Source: Petralouisia muris
GTDB taxonomy: Bacteria > Bacillota > Clostridia > Lachnospirales > Lachnospiraceae
Direction: 5' to 3'
Length of the DNA stretch: 49,710 nucleotides
NCBI RefSeq assembly: GCF_004793545.1
Contig: NZ_SRYA01000035.1
Coordinates: 1 to 49,710, forward strand
Under the pieces are notes generated by a model. The model was not told the origin of the DNA and did no database searches. It saw only the letters and a list, made by a program, of their open reading frames with translations. Position 1 is the first letter of the stretch; every line of letters starts with the position of its first letter. Of this stretch, positions 1 to 7,507 are shown piece by piece. Position numbers and translations under genes: made by a program.

Positions 1-84
1 GGAAACTCTTTGAATCTTTCAAGGTTATTCCACTGTTCAGTTGTCAAGGTCGTTTCGTTATCTCTCTTGCGCGACAACTTCTAT

Positions 85-113
85 ATCTTATCACAGTCGT
101 TTGCGTTTGTCAA
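85..113 (-). promoter_or_regulatory. Strong promoter P2, probably of an rRNA operon beyond the left edge
   Basis: On the minus strand TTGACA (108-113) is followed by exactly 17 nt and TAAGAT (85-90). Transcription would start near 78 and leave the window at position 1. The transcribed leader contains CTTGACAACTGAACAGTG, a type of sequence I associate with rRNA leaders and spacers of Clostridia. The rRNA itself is outside the window, so that assignment is inference. Confidence 0.6.
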
Positions 114-157
114 TAACTTTTTTACATTTTTTTGAAATAATTTTTATTTCCTTTTGT

Positions 158-182
158 TTCCACCGCTTATCGCGCGGTGGAA
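158..182. repeat. 9-bp perfect hairpin between the tandem promoters
   Basis: TTCCACCGC (158-166) and GCGGTGGAA (174-182) are perfect inverted repeats with a 7-nt loop. The hairpin sits at the expected +1 of P1. It has no U tract on the minus side, so it is not a convincing terminator of P1 RNA. On the plus strand only TTTAATAAT follows. Its role is unknown; leader RNA structure or a weak plus-strand terminator are possible. Confidence 0.4.
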
Positions 183-186
183 TTTA

Positions 187-215
187 ATAATATCACGTTC
201 TTTTCCATATGTCAA
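187..215 (-). promoter_or_regulatory. Strong promoter P1, tandem with P2
   Basis: On the minus strand TTGACA (210-215), 17 nt, TATTAT (187-192). It lies about 100 bp upstream of P2 and points the same way. Two near-consensus promoters in tandem about 100 bp apart are the usual layout of bacterial rRNA operons. Confidence 0.6.
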
Positions 216-430
216 CATATTTTTACATTTTTTTATCTGGCTTTTCCCACACCCTGATTTTCAGCAGGAAGATGCCTGTGCAATCTATGATTTTTCTGCC
301 TTTGGGCATATCTGCACAGAATAAGCTGTTGTTATACCTGCAAACCAGATGATTTGCCAACCGGTTCTTATTTATATCCGTGAACCAAATAGTATGCATT
401 CTAACAACAGCTTTCCCGACTTTTAGAAAA
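216..430. other. Gene-free stretch with one large inverted repeat
   Basis: No supportable gene. The only structure is a perfect 12-bp inverted repeat, AAGCTGTTGTTA (323-334) with TAACAACAGCTT (402-413). The enclosed 67 nt can itself form two small stems, GGTTC/GAACC and GCAAA/TTTGC. Nothing is recognised at 216-322. Confidence 0.4.
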
Positions 431-892
431 TTATTCCTCTTCTTTTTCCTTTTCCGGCTCAGAGAATTCCATTGTCACTTCTTCTGCCGCATTTTCTTCC
501 ATCTCTTCCTTCACAGACTCTGCCGTCTCTTCCTCAAAGATAGATTCGCATTTTGCACCGCATTGATTGCAGTATACGGCATCCTGTTCCACTACTGCTC
601 CGCAGGAAGGGCATTTTTTCTTTCCTTTTAAGTCTGCAATTTCTGACTTCAACTGTTCTATCTGCATTAACGTCTCTGTGATCAGGTTTATTTCTTCAAA
701 CAGCGGTTCCTCATCCTCTTTGTGAAGTTCAAAATACTGTTTTCCAATCTCCATATACTGTTTGTCAATGAAATCTTCTTTCGCTTTCACCTCCAGATTC
801 AGTTTGGCAAGCTCCGTGAGATCTTTTGCTTTCTGAGTTACATCTTTCCCTGTTGCCGAAATAGTTTCTCCTAACTTTGTAAAAAATGTCAT
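431..892 (-). CDS. Zinc-ribbon protein with coiled-coil-like N-terminal part
   Basis: A 153-residue soluble protein. The N-terminal half is helical and charged (Lys/Glu rich, no membrane segment). A four-cysteine zinc ribbon follows, CPSCG then CNQCG, roughly residues 93-113, and then a very acidic Glu-rich tail. The start is supported by AAGGAGGAAAATAT just before the ATG. This architecture is common in Firmicutes as an uncharacterised zinc-ribbon protein; the ribbon may bind nucleic acid or protein, but nothing in the sequence decides which. It is downstream of the cation antiporter on the same strand (30 nt between its ATG and the antiporter stop), so it may be the last gene of the phosphate-linked unit. 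Confidence 0.75.
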   Translation of the reverse strand: MTFFTKLGETISATGKDVTQKAKDLTELAKLNLEVKAKEDFIDKQYMEIGKQYFELHKEDEEPLFEEINLITETLMQIEQLKSEIADLKGKKKCPSCGAVVEQDAVYCNQCGAKCESIFEEETAESVKEEMEENAAEEVTMEFSEPEKEKEEE

Positions 893-922
893 ATATTTTC
901 CTCCTTACGCTGCCGCCTCACC

Positions 923-1852
923 TTAGCGTGTACAAATATATCCCATATATCCGGCATACATTGCAAGCATAAGCACTCCATGGAAGCGGCTGATTTGCTT
1001 TCTGCGCCATGCGAACATCCATACAACAGCACTCATTCCAATTAGAATTATATCATCAATCAGATTTTCCATCAAGACTTCCATAGGACTTACTGCACCG
1101 GCAATTCCAAGAACCAGCAGAATATTAAATATATTAGAGCCAATTACATTTCCAAGAGCCATATCTGTTTCCCCTTTTCTTGCCGCCACTAAAGATGTCA
1201 CCAGTTCCGGCAGCGACGTGCCAAAGGCCACTATAGTAAGTCCGATTAATGTTGGGCTTAAGCCAAAGCTTGCTGCTATAGCAGAAGCGGAATCCACTAC
1301 AAAATCGCCTCCTGCCACAATGGCCCCAAGTCCTACTATAATATAAAGCAGACACTGCCAGTCCTTCAATGCCGCTATTTCTTCTTCCTCGGCCTGATTT
1401 CTTGCTTTTTTTGCTTCCATAACCATCCAGACCAAAAATACGGCAAACACCCCAAGCAATATCAGCCCGTCTGTTCTTCCTATCAGCATACTCTGGTTTC
1501 CTATCACCCAGAGCAGCACGGCTGCAAGAATCGACAGAGGAAATTCCTGTTTCATCGTAGATTCTTTCACCGGCAAAGGCGCAAATGCGGCACAGGCTCC
1601 GCAGACCACCATCAGATTAAAGATATTCGAACCAACCACATTACTGATAGCCATAGTATTGCTCCCTTTTAAAGCCGCCGCCACACTGACGGCGCATTCC
1701 GGGGCGCTGGTTCCCATTGCCACAATCGTCATGCCGATAATCATTCCAGGAATCCGCAGCTTTCTGGCAACGCTGGCGCTGCCGTCCACAAAAAAATCGG
1801 CTCCCTTTATCAACAGTGCAAATCCAACTACAAGAAATACATAATCCAGCAT
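923..1852 (-). CDS. Calcium/sodium antiporter, CaCA family (YrbG-like)
   Basis: A polytopic membrane protein of 309 residues that would exchange Ca2+ (or another cation) for Na+ or H+ across the plasma membrane. It has the two inverted alpha repeats of the family. The first carries GTSAPE with VVGSNIFN, the second GTSLPE with VIGSNIFN; these acidic motifs form the ion site. The start is placed at 1852, where AGGAGG lies 4 nt upstream; a longer reading to 1906 has no ribosome site and adds a non-membrane Cys-rich leader. It follows the PhoR-like kinase by about 80 nt on the same strand, so it could be part of the phosphate operon, perhaps balancing cations that enter with phosphate (inference). 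Confidence 0.88.
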   Translation of the reverse strand: MLDYVFLVVGFALLIKGADFFVDGSASVARKLRIPGMIIGMTIVAMGTSAPECAVSVAAALKGSNTMAISNVVGSNIFNLMVVCGACAAFAPLPVKESTMKQEFPLSILAAVLLWVIGNQSMLIGRTDGLILLGVFAVFLVWMVMEAKKARNQAEEEEIAALKDWQCLLYIIVGLGAIVAGGDFVVDSASAIAASFGLSPTLIGLTIVAFGTSLPELVTSLVAARKGETDMALGNVIGSNIFNILLVLGIAGAVSPMEVLMENLIDDIILIGMSAVVWMFAWRRKQISRFHGVLMLAMYAGYMGYICTR

Positions 1853-1932
1853 TTTTCCTCCTAAACCCGGCAGTACAAAAGCAGCCGTACAAGATTTTTT
1901 ACACAAACAGTTGCAATCATCTGAACAAACAG

Positions 1933-3249
1933 CTAAAACAGCACCTTTACTTCTGTTCCCACTCCCGGCTGACTTTCCAGCATAATCTCCGCCTTATGCT
2001 GCGCTACAATATGCTTTACAATGGCAAGCCCCAGGCCCGTTCCTCCATTTTGCCTGGAACGGCCTTTATCCACCCGGTAAAATCTTTCAAAAATTCTTTC
2101 CTGATGTTCTTTGGAAATACCGATTCCCGTATCTTTCACTGACAGCAGCCCTCTTCCATTTTCAGAAATTACTGTCACTGTCACTTTCCCTCCCCGGCAA
2201 TTGTACCGCACCCCGTTGCTGCAAAGGTTATAAAGCAGCTCGTCAATAAGCTCCCGATTGGCTGAAATCATGCAGGATTTTCCTTTAAGTTCCAGCGTAA
2301 TCCCCTGTTTTGCCGCCTGCATATCCATCATATCCAGACAATTTTCCGCCGCCTGATATAAATCCACCTGTTCAAAATCAAATTCCTGTTCTTTGGCATC
2401 CAATTCTGATAATTTCAAAATATCATTGATAAGCGCCAGCAGACGGTTAGAACAACTGTGAATCTCACCAGCAAAGCGTTTGGAATCCTTTTCTCCAGCC
2501 ATTCCGCTCTCTATCAGCTCTGCATATCCGGAAATGGCTGTCAGCGGAGTTTTTAACTCATGGGACACATTGGCGGTAAATTCCTGACGCATTCTGGCAT
2601 GATCCAGTATATTGAAATGCTGTTTCCGGATGGTTTGGATAAAGGGCTGAATTTCTTCATAAACCGATTCCTGATGCCCTCCGTCCAGATTTGACGCAAG
2701 CTTCTCAATCGGAGACAGCAGGCGTTTCGTCAAATATCTGGACAAAATTCCGCACAGCAGCACACTGAACAAAGACAACACCGCAATCAGTACTCCTGTA
2801 TGCTTCAACATCTGAAAGATATTTTCCGAGTCTTTCCCAATTCTTATAATATCGCCGTTTTCCAGCCGTTTTGCATAATAGAACGTATGAACGGAGTTCG
2901 TTGCAGACCGGCGGACTGCCGTTCCCTCCCCAAAGTCTCCTGCTTCTTTAATTTCCGGACGGTCTTTATGATTTTCCATTTCCTGCTGATTGACGCTGCT
3001 GTCATACTCCACACTTCCGTCTTTTCTGATTAATGTAATTCTCAGCCCGCTTTCTTCCAAAAAAAGCCGGTTTTTCTCCCATTCCTGCGTTTCCTGATGA
3101 AATGCCTGTATTATATGAGTATAATCTTTGATGTCGTCATATACCTGATTTTTAAAAATATTATAAAATAACATCATGGAAACAACAGCCGTAATCACAA
3201 CCGCAAAAGATGACGCCATGATAAACTGCAGGTTTAGCCTTTTCTTCAT
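1933..3249 (-). CDS. Membrane sensor histidine kinase, PhoR type
   Basis: A 438-residue sensor kinase. Transmembrane helices lie at about residues 9-31 and 151-172, flanking an extracytoplasmic domain of about 120 residues. The HisKA H-box follows, with phospho-acceptor His230 in NVSHELKTPL, then the HATPase domain with N, G1 (DTGIGI) and G2 (GGTGLGL) boxes. It starts one base after the stop of the response regulator gene (TAA T ATG), so the two are translationally coupled. Family (PhoR/WalK-like) and the neighbouring Na/Pi transporter plus Pho box suggest it senses phosphate limitation, with the regulator encoded just upstream. The signal it binds cannot be read from the sequence. Confidence 0.88.
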   Translation of the reverse strand: MKKRLNLQFIMASSFAVVITAVVSMMLFYNIFKNQVYDDIKDYTHIIQAFHQETQEWEKNRLFLEESGLRITLIRKDGSVEYDSSVNQQEMENHKDRPEIKEAGDFGEGTAVRRSATNSVHTFYYAKRLENGDIIRIGKDSENIFQMLKHTGVLIAVLSLFSVLLCGILSRYLTKRLLSPIEKLASNLDGGHQESVYEEIQPFIQTIRKQHFNILDHARMRQEFTANVSHELKTPLTAISGYAELIESGMAGEKDSKRFAGEIHSCSNRLLALINDILKLSELDAKEQEFDFEQVDLYQAAENCLDMMDMQAAKQGITLELKGKSCMISANRELIDELLYNLCSNGVRYNCRGGKVTVTVISENGRGLLSVKDTGIGISKEHQERIFERFYRVDKGRSRQNGGTGLGLAIVKHIVAQHKAEIMLESQPGVGTEVKVLF

Positions 3250-3250
3250 A

Positions 3251-3925
3251 TTATCTGCCCATCACATATCCTACATTCCGAACGGTTTGTATTGCACTGC
3301 CTTCCTCTCCCAGCTTCTGACGCAGCGTCTTAATGTGCATATCCACTGTGCGGCTTTCTCCTTCATAGTCAAATCCCCAGACCTGATCCATGATTTTGTC
3401 TCTGGACAAGACGATTCCCTGATTAATCAACAGCATTTTCAGCAATTCAAATTCTTTGAATGTCAGTTGGCAGATTTCGCCCTTTACCGTAACAATCCGT
3501 TTCTCTGTATCCACCTCAATGCAGCCGCTGGTAAGAACAGATACTTCCTCCATGCTCTTTGTCCGCCGCAGGAGGGCTTTGACCCTGGAAATCAGTTCCA
3601 TTATGCCGAAAGGCTTTGTCATATAGTCATCCGCCCCAAGATCCAGCCCCTTAACCTTATCCAATTCTGTAGATTTGGCTGTCACCATAATAATGGGAAT
3701 TTGAGAAGTTGCACTGTTATGCCGCAAAGCCGACAGGATTTCCAGTCCGTCTCCGTCCGGCAGCATAATGTCAAGCAGTATGAGTCCGGGAATTTTATGT
3801 TCCAGGGCCTGACGCAGACTTTTTCCGCAGGAAAATTCCTGCACGTCAAAACCGCTGTTTTTCAGGGCAAACCGTTGGATTTCACGGATATTTTCATCAT
3901 CTTCTACAATATATATCAGAGGCAT
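3251..3925 (-). CDS. OmpR/PhoB-family response regulator (PhoP-like)
   Basis: A 224-residue protein with an N-terminal receiver domain (acidic pair near residues 9-10, phospho-acceptor Asp52 in LLDIMLP, Lys in TKPF) and a C-terminal winged-helix DNA-binding domain ending in VRNVGYVMG. It is the cognate partner of the kinase that starts one base after its stop codon. Its own ATG lies 2 nt after the stop of the Na/Pi transporter gene, and its ribosome site GGAGG lies inside the transporter's last codons. A Pho box in front of the operon makes it a good candidate for the activator that binds there, giving positive autoregulation (inference). Confidence 0.9.
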   Translation of the reverse strand: MPLIYIVEDDENIREIQRFALKNSGFDVQEFSCGKSLRQALEHKIPGLILLDIMLPDGDGLEILSALRHNSATSQIPIIMVTAKSTELDKVKGLDLGADDYMTKPFGIMELISRVKALLRRTKSMEEVSVLTSGCIEVDTEKRIVTVKGEICQLTFKEFELLKMLLINQGIVLSRDKIMDQVWGFDYEGESRTVDMHIKTLRQKLGEEGSAIQTVRNVGYVMGR

Positions 3926-3927
3926 AT

Positions 3928-5706
3928 TTATTCCTTTCCTCCAAGCTGGTACTTACTATGAAAAAATTCCTGCATTTCTTCAAAACGCATCCGCGTCGTT
4001 CCGGAAAGATTGTTTACATAGTCATGGGCTTCCACGGTATTATCCTCCATCTGAATCATGTACACGGCAAGATTGGAACAGTGATCCGCCACTCTCTCAT
4101 AGTTCACTGCAATATCAGATAACGCCAGCCCCAACTCTATGGTGCACTTCCCTTTCTTCAGACGCTTGATATGATGCTTTTTCACTTCTTTATTCAGATT
4201 GTCGATTACCTCTTCCAGAGGTTCCACCGTCAATGCAAGCTTTGTATCGTTATGAATAAACGCCTGGATAGAACGGTTTAGAATATCTTTTACCGCTCCG
4301 CCGAACACTTCCATTTCGTGTTTTGCTTTTCTGGAAAATTCCAGCTCTTTTTTCTTCATGGAACCGGCAATTTCCATCAAGTTCAAAGCATGGTCGCCGA
4401 TCCGCTCCAAATCACTGATGCTCTGCAGCAAAACAGAGACATTCTGCCCGTCTTTTTCCGTCAGATCCTGACTGCTTAACCGGGTCAGATAGGCGCTGAG
4501 CTTATCTTCATATTTATCCAGCATATCCTCCTGCTCCTGCACCAGTTCCGCCTGCTGCACAGAAAAATTATCAAACAGACCTATGGCTTCCTGAATTACA
4601 GTTTCCGATAATTCCGCCATTTTCTTTGCCAGGGCAATACACTGCTCAATGGCATACCCGGGGGTTGACAGAAAACGCTCATCCAATACCTTAAATTCAT
4701 CTTCTCTGCCGGAGCTTTTCAGTTCTTCTTCCGACACCGGAATTGTCAGATAAGCCAGCTTCTCCAGCCCCTTCGTAAAGGGCAGCAGCACCAATGTTGC
4801 AAATATGTTAAAAACACTGTGGATTGCGGCAATTCCGGCGGCTCCCACCCTTTCACCGGTAAATCCAAACTGGAAGATTGTATCTGCAATACTGTAGGCC
4901 GCCAGAAACACCACCGACCCTATCACATTAAAATAAAGGTGTACAAAGGCCGTCCGTCTGGCCCCCTTATTGGCGCCTACTGCCGAAATCATAGCTGTCA
5001 CGCAGGTTCCGATATTCTGCCCCATGATAATCGGAATCACGGAACCATAAGTAAAGGCTCCAGTCACAGACAACGCCTGGAGAATACCCACCGAAGCAGA
5101 GGAACTTTGTATCACTGCCGTAAGCAAAGCTCCAACCAGAATTCCCAACAGGGGATTGCTGAATTTGGTAAGAATGCCAGTGAATTCTGGTACATCTGCC
5201 AGAGGCTTTACCGCACCGCTCATGGTCTCCATTCCAAACATCAGCACTGCAAATCCCAAAAGGATTTCTGAAATATCCTTTTTGCGGCTGCTTTTGGCTC
5301 CCATCAGAAGAATAATACCCAGCAATGCCAAAATCGGCGAAAAAGAAGACGGCTTCAGCATACGGACAAAGAAATTTCCTCCTTCAATTCCCGTCAGGCT
5401 TAACAGCCAGGAAGTTAAGGTGGTGCCGATATTTGCTCCCATAATAATTCCGATGGCCTGGGACAACTTCATAATCCCGGAATTCACAAATCCTACCAGC
5501 ATTACTGTGGTGGCGGATGAGGACTGTATGACTGCCGTCACGCCTGCTCCAAGCAGAACTGCTTTCAGCGGATTTGAGGTTAATTTTTCCAAAATACGTT
5601 CCAGTTTGCCGCCGGAAAGTTTTTCCAGGCCTCCGCCCATCACATGCATGCCGTACAGAAACAGGGCAAGACCGCCAATCAGCGACAAAAATCCAAATAT
5701 ATCCAT
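3928..5706 (-). CDS. Na/Pi cotransporter family protein with PhoU-like tail
   Basis: A 592-residue membrane protein. Two Na/Pi-cotransporter repeats fill about residues 1-310 and carry the duplicated hallmark QSSSATT and QSSSAS. The last 200 or so residues are a cytoplasmic all-helical PhoU-like domain (SISDLERIGDHALNLME and YERVADHCSNL metal-binding-type helices). It should import phosphate with sodium and gate or report flux through the PhoU part. The start is set at 5706 because AGGAGGATAAAA precedes this ATG; the longer frame adds only MNLRRRIK. It is the first gene of the unit with the PhoP/PhoR-like pair, which replaces the usual neighbourhood of Pst genes. Confidence 0.9.
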   Translation of the reverse strand: MDIFGFLSLIGGLALFLYGMHVMGGGLEKLSGGKLERILEKLTSNPLKAVLLGAGVTAVIQSSSATTVMLVGFVNSGIMKLSQAIGIIMGANIGTTLTSWLLSLTGIEGGNFFVRMLKPSSFSPILALLGIILLMGAKSSRKKDISEILLGFAVLMFGMETMSGAVKPLADVPEFTGILTKFSNPLLGILVGALLTAVIQSSSASVGILQALSVTGAFTYGSVIPIIMGQNIGTCVTAMISAVGANKGARRTAFVHLYFNVIGSVVFLAAYSIADTIFQFGFTGERVGAAGIAAIHSVFNIFATLVLLPFTKGLEKLAYLTIPVSEEELKSSGREDEFKVLDERFLSTPGYAIEQCIALAKKMAELSETVIQEAIGLFDNFSVQQAELVQEQEDMLDKYEDKLSAYLTRLSSQDLTEKDGQNVSVLLQSISDLERIGDHALNLMEIAGSMKKKELEFSRKAKHEMEVFGGAVKDILNRSIQAFIHNDTKLALTVEPLEEVIDNLNKEVKKHHIKRLKKGKCTIELGLALSDIAVNYERVADHCSNLAVYMIQMEDNTVEAHDYVNNLSGTTRMRFEEMQEFFHSKYQLGGKE

Positions 5707-5750
5707 TTTTATCCTCCTGCGTAAGTTCATTTTTGTCTTAACGTAGGATT

Positions 5751-5804
5751 ATTCTATACGGTTTCTGTAAATGGAATACATAATCTGTGTAAAATCTGTG
5801 TAAA
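5751..5804 (-). promoter_or_regulatory. Pho box with four TTTACA-type repeats, plus -10
   Basis: On the minus strand the half-sites TTTACA (5799-5804), TTTACA (5788-5793), TATGTA (5777-5782) and TTTACA (5766-5771) start exactly 11 bp apart, the helical pattern known for PhoP boxes in Bacillus (TTAACA-like repeats with about 5-bp spacers). A -10-like TATAGAAT lies at 5751-5758. It stands directly in front of the Na/Pi transporter gene. Binding by the regulator encoded in this operon is inference. Confidence 0.75.
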
Positions 5805-5878
5805 ATTTCAAATGCCGGAATGTGTACTTTATCATTTGGATATGTCCAAAATTCAGGGATTTTCCTTCTGGGCCGCAG

Positions 5879-7012
5879 TTATTTTTTCTTCCGGGCGAAA
5901 GAAGCATCTTTTATTCTCTGGTTTACCCAGTCCCGGAACAGCGCATAAATTACAGACATCAGAGGAATAAAAATCAGCATTCCCGCAATTCCCATCAGCT
6001 TGCCGCCCACTGTCACTGCAAACAATACCCAAATGGAAGGCAGACCCACGGAATTGCCCACTACATGAGGATAAATCAGATTTCCCTCAATTTGCTGCAG
6101 CACCAAAAACAATATCACGAAAAATACTGCCTGCATGGGATTTACCATAAGGATCAGAAATGCTCCCACAACGCATCCGATAAAAGCTCCCACCATGGGA
6201 ATCAATGCCGTAAATGCAATGAGCACTCCCACCAGCAGCGCATAGGGCATACGGAAAATCGTCATGCTGACCAGAAACATCATGCCCAGAATCAAGGCTT
6301 CCAGACACTGCCCTGTAATGAAATTTGAAAAAATCCTGTGGGACAGACTGCAGATATGGCTGATTTTCTCTACTGCCTTTTGAGGAAACAGCGCACAAAT
6401 CACTTTATTGCACTGTCTGCCCAAAGTTTCCTTCTGAATCAAAAGATACAATGAAAAAACAAATGAGATAAAGAAGGTCACTACGCCATTAATCACTGTC
6501 ATGGTTGCAGACATGGTATAAGAGACTACACTTCCCGCACCGCTTAAAGCAAAATCCTTCACGCCGTTCAGCCAGCTCATCCAGTCGAATTCCAAAGATT
6601 CAATATAAGCTTCTACCACATCCCAGTCACGGAACAGCTCTTCCAGCCATTTCTGCATTTGAGGCAGAAATGTGACCATTCCTGCGCTGATGCTGTCGAA
6701 GGTTTTTCCAAGCTGGGGAATCACTACCACAATTACAATTGTAATAACGGCTAATACGCCTGCAAGGGACAGAACCAGACTGAGTGAACGAGCAATTTTT
6801 CCATTCTGCGGGAATAATTTCTTTTCTATGGCGGTCATTGGAATATTCAGAATAAAGGCTATTGCACCTCCCAATACAAAAGGAAACAAAATTCCCCACA
6901 AGAAGGACAGGAAGGACAGAACCCTGCCCATATTCATCAGCAACGATAAAAGAACCAGCGTAAAAGTGATGATTCCAAGTATTTTCTTGATATTACTTTT
7001 GTTCAAATCCAT
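5879..7012 (-). CDS. AI-2E family transporter
   Basis: A 377-residue polytopic membrane protein of the AI-2E/YdiK/PerM family. It has an N-terminal hydrophobic pair, a central less hydrophobic stretch (about residues 90-150) and a C-terminal block of helices including the family's GALIPMVGAFIG-like region (here TALIPMVGAFIG) and the final MLIFIPLMSVIYAL helix. Members export small molecules or ions; the name comes from one autoinducer-2 exporter and should not be taken as substrate evidence. The start at 7012 is preceded by AAAGGAAAACGT; the frame upstream of it has no coding character. The gene is divergent from tyrS, and a palindrome lies in its promoter region. Confidence 0.85.
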   Translation of the reverse strand: MDLNKSNIKKILGIITFTLVLLSLLMNMGRVLSFLSFLWGILFPFVLGGAIAFILNIPMTAIEKKLFPQNGKIARSLSLVLSLAGVLAVITIVIVVVIPQLGKTFDSISAGMVTFLPQMQKWLEELFRDWDVVEAYIESLEFDWMSWLNGVKDFALSGAGSVVSYTMSATMTVINGVVTFFISFVFSLYLLIQKETLGRQCNKVICALFPQKAVEKISHICSLSHRIFSNFITGQCLEALILGMMFLVSMTIFRMPYALLVGVLIAFTALIPMVGAFIGCVVGAFLILMVNPMQAVFFVILFLVLQQIEGNLIYPHVVGNSVGLPSIWVLFAVTVGGKLMGIAGMLIFIPLMSVIYALFRDWVNQRIKDASFARKKK

Positions 7013-7060
7013 ACGTTTTCCTTTCTGCAACTTTCTACCATACGAAAGCATAATATAATT

Positions 7061-7075
7061 GGTATGTATCATACC
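7061..7075. promoter_or_regulatory. Palindrome GGTATG-TAT-CATACC upstream of the AI-2E transporter
   Basis: A perfect 6-3-6 palindrome about 50 bp upstream of the start codon. A further half-site, ACCATAC, lies closer to the gene at about 7037-7043. AT-rich -10-like sequence (TATATTAT on the minus strand) lies between them. This looks like an operator, but no regulator is encoded next to it. Confidence 0.45.
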
Positions 7076-7147
7076 ATAAGAGGATTCCCTTCCGCAATAT
7101 AAATGTAGATTTTGCTCTGGTTTTATGCGCTTTACACAATTCCATCT

Positions 7148-7176
7148 TGACAAATTCCCATCTCCCTCATATAATG
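7148..7176 (+). promoter_or_regulatory. Consensus promoter of the tyrS T-box transcript
   Basis: TTGACA (7148-7153), exactly 17 nt, TATAAT (7171-7176). The start would be near 7183, just in front of the T-box leader. Confidence 0.85.
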
Positions 7177-7191
7177 GCATAAAATAAAGAG

Positions 7192-7487
7192 ATTTTAAAA
7201 GCTGTGACGGGAAGAAGTAGCATGCCGGAATCCTACAGAGAGCTGCCGGAAGCTGAGAGGCGCAGGAAGAACGCAATGTGAATACATCCTTGAGCTGCAC
7301 ACCGAATGGGAAAATCCCGGCGAAAAGCTTTGCCGGATCTCTCACTAGTAGGCTGTGACGGTATGCAACCGTTAATTTGCAAAAGCGCTGTATGGCGCTT
7401 AGTAAGGCGGGCTGTGTGAGCAGTCTGTGAATTAAGGTGGTAACACGGGTAGTAACCTCGTCCTTTTTGGGGACGGGGTATTTTTTT
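7192..7487 (+). promoter_or_regulatory. T-box riboswitch for tyrosine tRNA
   Basis: A leader of about 300 nt in front of tyrS. Stem I runs from about 7192 to 7350. A UAC tyrosine codon at 7283-7285 (in GTGAATACATCC) is the probable specifier. The T-box bulge core AAGGTGGTAACACGG is at 7434-7448. The terminator follows: ACCTCGTCC pairs with GGACGGGGT (7455-7479) with TTTTTTT at 7481-7487. Uncharged tRNA-Tyr binding to specifier and UGGU would favour the antiterminator and allow tyrS transcription, as known for this class. Confidence 0.9.
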
Positions 7488-7507
7488 ATGATTCAGGAGG
7501 TAACATT

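Noticed and set aside
3176-3961. Open frame of 261 codons on the plus strand
   Set aside because: Antisense to the response regulator gene; no family resemblance and no start signals.
5156-5746. Open frame of 196 codons on the plus strand
   Set aside because: Antisense to the Na/Pi transporter, and its end runs over the ribosome site of the real gene.
7013-7345. Long N-terminal extension of the AI-2E transporter
   Set aside because: It would run across the divergent promoter and T-box on the other strand; the ATG at 7012 has a good ribosome site.
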